Positions 5,282-9,438 of a DNA stretch of 9,438 nucleotides are shown here, in pieces (positions within the stretch are counted from its first letter, which is position 1; each line of letters begins with the position of its first letter). The DNA is taken from the NCBI GenBank assembly GCA_946479255.1, contig CAMLFK010000198.1, forward strand, positions 1-9,438, in the 5' to 3' direction. This DNA comes from an uncultured Oxalobacteraceae bacterium (GTDB lineage Bacteria > Pseudomonadota > Gammaproteobacteria > Burkholderiales > Burkholderiaceae). A model generated the notes under the pieces. That model did no database searches. It was not told where the DNA came from and saw nothing but the letters and a program-made list of their open reading frames with translations. Position numbers and translations under genes: made by a program.

Positions 5282-6094
5282 ATGAAAATCCGTGTCGCTA
5301 CCTACAACATCCACAAAGGCGTTTCCTCGATCCGCAGCACCCCCCGGGTGCTGGCGTTGAAAAAGGCGATTGCCCAGTTCGACGCCAATGTCGTTTTCCT
5401 GCAGGAAGTCCAGGGGCGGCACGACCGCTATCACGCCCAGTTCGGCGAGGAGAGCCGCGGCCACCATCACTGGCCGGAAACCGCCCAGCACGAATTCTTC
5501 GCCGGCGAGGCCCTGCATTCTGCCTACGGCATGAATGCCGTGTACGACCACGGCCACCATGGCAATGCGCTGGTGTCGACCTTCCCGATCGTCAACATGG
5601 CCAATCACGACGTGTCCGACCATGCGTACGAACAGCGCGGCATCCTGCACTGCATCGTCGAGTCCGATGCCGGACCCATCCATTGCTACGTGGTTCACCT
5701 CGGCCTGTTCGAAGCAGGACGCGGGCGCCAGGCCCAGTCGCTGATCGAATGCGTCAACAATTCCGCCCCGAACAACGAGCCGGTGATCATCGCCGGCGAC
5801 TTCAACGACTGGCGCAACACACTCTCCGACAAGCTGCGCAAGGAACTGCGGGTGGTCGAAGTGTTCGACGAACTGGGACCGCGCTCCAAGCTGGGCGAGC
5901 TGGCGCGCTCGTTCTCGGGCCGCGAAAAACGGGTGATCCCGGCACGCACCTTCCCGGCCGCGCTGCCGTTTTTCCGCCTCGACCGCATTTATGTGCGCGG
6001 CTTTAAAGTCGACTCCGCCGAAGTCAAGCATGGCCCGTTGTGGGCCAAGCTGTCCGACCACGCGCCCATCGTTGCCGGCCTGAGCCTCGTGTGA
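5282..6094 (+). CDS. Endonuclease/exonuclease/phosphatase (EEP) family protein, YbhP-like
   Basis: This 270-residue protein belongs to the EEP superfamily of metal-dependent phosphoesterases (DNase I, AP endonuclease and lipid phosphatase relatives). Catalytic landmarks are all visible: YNIHKG (8-13), FLQEVQ (39-44) with metal-binding Glu42, VVHLGL with His139, AGDFND (171-176) with Asp173 and Asn175, RLDRIY (232-237) with Asp234, and SDHAPI (258-263) with the Asp-His pair. No signal peptide is seen. The stop is four bases before the clsB start, and the order matches E. coli ybhP-ybhO (clsB), so a role linked to phospholipids is likely, though a nucleic-acid substrate cannot be excluded. MKIRVATYN is the natural start; in-frame ATGs at 5273 and 5252 add only unconserved residues and would lie within or upstream of the -10 box. 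Confidence 0.9.
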   Translation: MKIRVATYNIHKGVSSIRSTPRVLALKKAIAQFDANVVFLQEVQGRHDRYHAQFGEESRGHHHWPETAQHEFFAGEALHSAYGMNAVYDHGHHGNALVSTFPIVNMANHDVSDHAYEQRGILHCIVESDAGPIHCYVVHLGLFEAGRGRQAQSLIECVNNSAPNNEPVIIAGDFNDWRNTLSDKLRKELRVVEVFDELGPRSKLGELARSFSGREKRVIPARTFPAALPFFRLDRIYVRGFKVDSAEVKHGPLWAKLSDHAPIVAGLSLV

Positions 6095-6098
6095 GGCC

Positions 6099-7259
6099 AT
6101 GCATCGGGTTCAATACGTTGCCAACAACGACATCAAGCTGCTCGAAACCGGACTAGCGCTGTTCCCGGCGCTGCTGGCGGCGATCGACGGCGCCCGCCAT
6201 TCGATCTACTTCGAAACCTATATCTTTGAAAACGACGCGGTCGGCCGCCAGGTCGAGGCCGCGCTGGTCCGCGCCGGCGAGCGCGGCGTGCGGGTGCGCG
6301 TGGTGACCGACTGGTGGGGTAGCGGGGACCGCCAGTGCAAACGGCTCGCCACTGTCTTTGCCGCCGCCGGCGTGCGCTACCGCGCCTTCAACCGCTGGTT
6401 CAGGCGCGGGGTGGCGCGCACCCACCGCAAGATCACCGTGGTCGACCGCGAAGTGGCCTACGTGGGCGGCATCAATGTCAACGACGACTGGTTCTGCGAC
6501 TACGATCCCGGCAAGCGCCTGCCGGCGCCGCGCTGGGATTTTGCGGTGGAAGTGCGGGGCCCGCTGGTGGCCACCATCCACCATGAAATGCAGGTGCAGT
6601 GGGCCCGGGTCGGACGGTTGGGCCTGCTCAAGCGCCTGCGCCTGATTGCCGAGATGCGCCGCCAGCAGGTCGCCGAGGGCGACCATCCGGTGGCCGCCGC
6701 CTTTGTGGTGCGCGACAGCCTGCGCAACCGCCACACGATCCAGCGCGCCTACCTGCAGGCGATCGGCCGGGCTAAACATTCCGTGTTGATGGCCAACCCG
6801 TATTTCGCGCCGGGCCACAAGTTCCGCAAGGCGCTGGCGCTGGCGGCCCAGCGCGGGGTGGAAGTGTCGCTGCTGATCGGCGTGGGCGAGATCTGGCTGC
6901 AGGACATGGTGGCGCGCTCGTACTATCCGAAGCTGCTGGCCAGCGGGGTCAAGGTCTACGAATACCGCAAGACCCAGCTGCACGCGAAAATCGCCGTGGT
7001 GGACAAGGACTGGGCCACGGTCGGGTCGAGCAATTGCGATGGGCTCTCGCTGTTCCTGAACCAGGAAGCCAATGTGGTGGTGAAGGATGGCGATTTTGCC
7101 GACTCGGTGCGCGCGCACATCGAGCGCGGCATCGCCGACGGGGTGGAGATTCACTTGAGGGACTTCGAAAAGGTGGGCTGGCCGGCGCGTATGGGCTACG
7201 GGACCGCGTATTTTTTCTATAAACTGGCGATGCGCATTTTCGCCATTGGCTATTCCTGA
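6099..7259 (+). CDS. clsB: Cardiolipin synthase B (phospholipase D superfamily)
   Basis: ClsB makes cardiolipin at the inner membrane by phosphatidyl transfer, in the phospholipase D superfamily. The 386 residues contain both HKD motifs: HRKITVVD (His109, Lys111, Asp116) followed by YVGGIN, and LHAKIAVVD (His295, Lys297, Asp302) followed by ATVGSSNCDGLSLFLNQEANVVV. The first half carries YFETYIFENDAVG and the second VLMANPYFAPG and VYEYRKTQLH, all ClsB-like. Like E. coli ClsB it lacks the two N-terminal membrane helices of ClsA; a hydrophobic C-terminal stretch (about 368-386) may touch the membrane. Length is normal. Spacing to the upstream EEP gene is four bases, so they are co-translated; GAGG overlapping the upstream stop is the only nearby ribosome-binding signal and is unusually close to the ATG. 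Confidence 0.94.
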   Translation: MHRVQYVANNDIKLLETGLALFPALLAAIDGARHSIYFETYIFENDAVGRQVEAALVRAGERGVRVRVVTDWWGSGDRQCKRLATVFAAAGVRYRAFNRWFRRGVARTHRKITVVDREVAYVGGINVNDDWFCDYDPGKRLPAPRWDFAVEVRGPLVATIHHEMQVQWARVGRLGLLKRLRLIAEMRRQQVAEGDHPVAAAFVVRDSLRNRHTIQRAYLQAIGRAKHSVLMANPYFAPGHKFRKALALAAQRGVEVSLLIGVGEIWLQDMVARSYYPKLLASGVKVYEYRKTQLHAKIAVVDKDWATVGSSNCDGLSLFLNQEANVVVKDGDFADSVRAHIERGIADGVEIHLRDFEKVGWPARMGYGTAYFFYKLAMRIFAIGYS

Positions 7260-7286
7260 TTACCTTCTAGATTTTATCGATACAAC

Positions 7287-7667
7287 ATGAACGCGGACAA
7301 CGTACGGATCGACAAGTGGCTGTGGGCCGCGCGCTTTTTCAAGACCCGCTCGCTGGCGACGGATGCGGTCGATACCGGCCGGGTACGCCTGGACGGCGAA
7401 CGCATCAAGCCGGCGCGCACCGTCAAAATCGATGACAAACTGACCATCGATAATGGCGCCGAGACCTGGGAAGTGGTGGTGCTGGGCATTTCCGACACGC
7501 GCGGTCCGGCCCCGGTTGCCCGCCTGCTCTACGAGGAAACCGAAAAAAGCGTGGAAAAGCGCGAAAACGACCAGGAAGCGCGCCGGCTCTACAGGGAACC
7601 AGGCAGTACCATCAAGGGCCGGCCGACCAAGCGCGACCGCCGCCAATTGAGCAAAGCGGGCGAGTAA
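7287..7667 (+). CDS. hslR: Heat shock protein 15 (Hsp15), S4-domain RNA-binding protein
   Basis: Hsp15 binds free 50S ribosomal subunits that still carry a nascent-chain tRNA and helps recycle them after heat stress, as known from E. coli. The 126-residue protein opens with the S4 RNA-binding domain (about 7-65): RIDKWLWAARFFKTRSLA, the turn GRVRLDGERIKPAR and IDDKLTI. A very basic C-terminal tail follows (KGRPTKRDRRQLSK), typical of the family and likely to contact rRNA. Length matches the family. It begins 27 bases after clsB and has no recognisable ribosome binding site; a weak promoter-like pair, TTGGCT (7246) and TAGATT (7268), would give a very short leader. Whether it belongs to the clsB operon or has its own promoter is unclear. 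Confidence 0.93.
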   Translation: MNADNVRIDKWLWAARFFKTRSLATDAVDTGRVRLDGERIKPARTVKIDDKLTIDNGAETWEVVVLGISDTRGPAPVARLLYEETEKSVEKRENDQEARRLYREPGSTIKGRPTKRDRRQLSKAGE

Positions 7668-7668
7668 A

Positions 7669-7689
7669 GCCGCTAGGGAGCGTCTTTTT
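7669..7689 (+). terminator. Weak candidate terminator after hslR
   Basis: GCCGCT and AGCGTC form a short stem with one mismatch around a four-base AGGG loop, followed by five T. The stem is short and the T-run brief, so this is tentative. Confidence 0.25.
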
Positions 7690-7701
7690 CGGCACTTTGG
7701 T

Positions 7702-7710
7702 TGCTATAGT
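7702..7710 (+). promoter_or_regulatory. Extended -10 promoter candidate upstream of the TetR gene
   Basis: TGCTATAGT is a TG-n extended -10 element with TATAGT matching five of six consensus positions. No good -35 lies at the expected distance, as is common for extended -10 promoters. It would give a leader of about 130 bases. Confidence 0.35.
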
Positions 7711-7742
7711 GCATCAATAGAAACCTGACTCTAGATTCTCGT

Positions 7743-7770
7743 TTGACATTTCGAACGGGAAGGATAATAG
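7743..7770 (+). promoter_or_regulatory. Sigma-70 promoter candidate for the TetR gene
   Basis: A perfect TTGACA (7743-7748) is followed by GATAAT (7763-7768; spacer 14) or TAATAG (7765-7770; spacer 16). The best -10 is closer than the ideal 17 bases, so the promoter may be weak or may need help from a regulator. A tandem repeat begins directly downstream. Confidence 0.4.
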
Positions 7771-7801
7771 TACGAGCGTTCAGATTTTTTTACGACGCGT
7801 T
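7771..7801. promoter_or_regulatory. Tandem repeat, possible operator of the TetR regulator
   Basis: TACGAGCGTT (7771-7780) and TACGACGCGTT (7791-7801) are the same element with one inserted C, starting 20 bases apart, about two helical turns. They sit directly downstream of the -10 region and about 45-75 bases before the TetR start, where binding would block transcription. Autoregulation is usual for TetR proteins. No binding data are available, so this is inference. Confidence 0.35.
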
Positions 7802-7845
7802 TTTTCTACTAGAGCGGGCACATCATCAATACCTCAGGCAAATTC

Positions 7846-8463
7846 ATGCGCAAGGGCGAGCTCACCAGGGCAGCGATCCTTGACGTCGCCCTCGACCTGG
7901 CCAGCCGTGACGGCCTGGAAGGGCTGACCATCGGCTTGCTGGCCGACCGGATGAACATGAGCAAGTCCGGCGTGTTCGCCCACTTCGGTTCGCGCGAAGA
8001 CCTCCAGCTCGAAGTGCTCAAGCTGTACCACCACCGCTTCGAGCAGGAAGTGTTCTACCCGAGCATGAAGGAAGCGCGCGGCCTGGCCCGCCTGAAATCC
8101 ATGTACGCCCGCTGGATCAAGAAGGTCAGCGTGGAGATCGCGTCGGGCTGCATCTATATCAGCGGCGCGGTCGAGTACGACGACCGTGCCGGCCCGATCC
8201 GCGAAGAGCTGGTCGCGATGGTGCAGGCCTGGCAGGGCGCCTTGCTGCGCTGCGTGCAGCAGGCCATCGACTGCGGCGACTTGAAGCCCGACACCGACGC
8301 CCAGCAGATGGTGTACGAGATGTACGGCCTGATCCTGGCCCTGCACCACGATGCGCGCTTCCTGCGCATGCCCGGCAGCGTCGACCGCGCCCGCGCCGGC
8401 TTCGAACGCCTGATCGTCAATTACCAGAATCCGCTCAAGATTTTTAGTCCAAACACCATTTAG
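7846..8463 (+). CDS. TetR/AcrR-family transcriptional regulator
   Basis: A 205-residue repressor-type protein with the TetR N-terminal DNA-binding domain: LTRAAILDVALDLASRDG (6-23) and the helix-turn-helix TIGLLADRMNMSKSGVFAHFGSR (about 28-50), where SKSGVFAHF is the classic recognition helix. The C-terminal part, with GCIYISGAVEYDDR and a helix-rich end, is the ligand and dimer domain. It has the look of TetR proteins that stand before acyl-CoA dehydrogenase genes in Burkholderiales; such regulators often sense acyl-CoAs, but the ligand here is unknown. The ATG has AGG seven bases upstream. The dehydrogenase starts 40 bases after its stop on the same strand, so both may be in one transcript, with the tandem repeat upstream as the possible operator. 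Confidence 0.93.
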   Translation: MRKGELTRAAILDVALDLASRDGLEGLTIGLLADRMNMSKSGVFAHFGSREDLQLEVLKLYHHRFEQEVFYPSMKEARGLARLKSMYARWIKKVSVEIASGCIYISGAVEYDDRAGPIREELVAMVQAWQGALLRCVQQAIDCGDLKPDTDAQQMVYEMYGLILALHHDARFLRMPGSVDRARAGFERLIVNYQNPLKIFSPNTI

Positions 8464-8503
8464 TACAAGCACCAACACGCCAACCGAGTTTCAGGAGATA
8501 ACC

Positions 8504-9438
8504 ATGGGTCAGTACGTCGCGCCAATCCGGGATATGCAGTTCGTCCTGCACGAATTATTCAACGTATCCGAAGAGCTCAAACAGCTGCCGAAGTATGAAG
8601 AGATCGATGCCGATATCATCAACCAGGTGCTGGAAGAGGGCGGCAAATTCACCCAGGACGTGCTGTTCCCGCTGAACCATTCGGGCGACCGCGAAGGCTG
8701 CCGTTTCGACGCCGCCACCAAGGGCGTGACGACGCCGAAGGGTTTCAAGGAAGCGTATAAACAGTATGTCGAAGGCGGCTGGGCGGCGCTGGCCTGCGAT
8801 CCGGAATATGGCGGCCAGGGCCTGCCGGTGGTGCTGAACAACTCGTTTTACGAGATGCTCAACTCCTCCAACCAGGCCTGGACCATGTACCCAGGCCTGT
8901 CGCACGGCGCCTACGAGTGCCTGCTGGAGCATGGCACCGACGAACAGAAAGCCACCTACCTGCCAAAATTAGTCTCGGGCGAGTGGACCGGCACCATGTG
9001 CCTGACCGAAGCCCACTGCGGCACGGACCTGGGCATGCTGCGCTCCAAAGCCCTGCCACAGGCCGACGGCTCGTGGTCGATCACCGGCTCGAAGATCTTC
9101 ATCTCGGCCGGCGAACATGACATGAGCGAGAACATCCTGCACCTGGTGCTGGCACGGGTGCCGGACGCACCGGAAGGCTCGAAAGGCATCTCGCTGTTCC
9201 TGGTGCCGAAGTTTTTGCCGAACGCCGACGGCACGGTCGGCGAGCGTAACGCCATCGCCTGCGGCGCCATCGAAGAAAAGATGGGCATTCACGGTAACTC
9301 GACCTGCCAGATGAACCTGGACGGTGCCAAGGGCTGGATCATCGGCCAGCCGAACAAGGGCCTGAACGCCATGTTCGTGTTCATGAACGCGGCCCGCCTG
9401 GGCGTGGGCATGCAGTCGCTCGGCCTGACCGAAGTGGC
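8504..9438 (+). CDS. Acyl-CoA dehydrogenase, 3' end off the window
   Basis: An FAD-dependent enzyme that puts the first double bond into an acyl-CoA, passing electrons to electron-transfer flavoprotein. The 311 visible residues contain the N-terminal helical domain, GGWAALACDPEYGGQGLP (91-108), the FAD/substrate motif TMCLTEAHCGTDLGMLRSKA (164-183), GSKIFISAGEHD (195-206) and EKMGIHGNSTC (258-268). These are typical of the long (about 600-residue) dehydrogenase subfamily that includes DmdC- and FadE5-like proteins; the motif has TEAHCGTD where I would expect TEPHCGTD. The catalytic glutamate and C-terminal domain lie beyond the edge. The start is firm: AGGAG is six bases before the ATG. Its neighbour is the TetR regulator, which suggests induction by acyl-CoA or a related compound. 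Chain-length preference cannot be read from this part. Confidence 0.94.
   Translation, partial: MGQYVAPIRDMQFVLHELFNVSEELKQLPKYEEIDADIINQVLEEGGKFTQDVLFPLNHSGDREGCRFDAATKGVTTPKGFKEAYKQYVEGGWAALACDPEYGGQGLPVVLNNSFYEMLNSSNQAWTMYPGLSHGAYECLLEHGTDEQKATYLPKLVSGEWTGTMCLTEAHCGTDLGMLRSKALPQADGSWSITGSKIFISAGEHDMSENILHLVLARVPDAPEGSKGISLFLVPKFLPNADGTVGERNAIACGAIEEKMGIHGNSTCQMNLDGAKGWIIGQPNKGLNAMFVFMNAARLGVGMQSLGLTEV

Noticed and set aside
4967..6100. 377-codon minus-strand open frame opposite the EEP gene
   Set aside because: It lies antisense to a protein with a complete EEP catalytic set and carries no motif of its own.
6153..7154. 333-codon minus-strand open frame opposite clsB
   Set aside because: It is antisense to both HKD motifs of cardiolipin synthase; its His/Ala/Val-rich composition is a product of the opposite strand's codons.
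7834..8478. 214-codon minus-strand open frame opposite the TetR gene
   Set aside because: The plus strand carries a clear TetR helix-turn-helix; the antisense frame has no domain.
1..9438. tRNA, rRNA, CRISPR array, transposase or phage genes
   Set aside because: Reading both strands gave no cloverleaf-like sequence, no regularly spaced repeats and no transposase or integrase motifs.

Overview
The window is high-GC, gene-dense bacterial DNA. The protein families and gene pairs (a TetR regulator next to a ~600-residue-type acyl-CoA dehydrogenase, an EEP phosphatase/nuclease followed by cardiolipin synthase B, and a WavE-type surface polysaccharide gene) suggest a betaproteobacterium of the Burkholderiales. 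Oxalobacteraceae (Massilia-like) is my best guess, inferred from protein flavour only. I see no rRNA, tRNA, CRISPR array, insertion sequence or phage gene.

Layout: Positions 1-1761 hold two minus-strand genes, a secreted type B carboxylesterase (its 3' end lies off the left edge) and a stand-alone Sfp/EntD-type 4'-phosphopantetheinyl transferase. An AT-rich divergent intergenic region (about 1795-2163) carries candidate promoter and repeat elements. It leads into a tightly packed plus-strand operon (2164-5159): a WavE-family protein, a nucleotidyltransferase-fold protein that has lost its catalytic signature, a compact GDPD-like phosphodiesterase with intact catalytic residues, and a small unrecognised protein that looks like a stand-alone beta-sandwich domain. 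This operon is the most unusual part of the window and probably builds or decorates a cell-surface glycan, although neither substrate nor product can be read from the sequence.

Further right, an EEP-superfamily gene, apparently with a leaderless start, is followed four bases later by clsB (cardiolipin synthase B). This is the same order as ybhP-ybhO in Escherichia coli. Next comes hslR (Hsp15, an S4-domain ribosome-recycling protein). A 178-base gap contains promoter-like elements and a tandem repeat that may be the operator of the following TetR regulator. The window ends inside an acyl-CoA dehydrogenase that the TetR protein probably controls.

How the genes fit together: the centre of the window is cell-envelope biology (surface glycan, then phospholipid), and the right end is regulated fatty acyl-CoA oxidation. 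The carboxylesterase and the phosphopantetheinyl transferase show no clear functional link to either.
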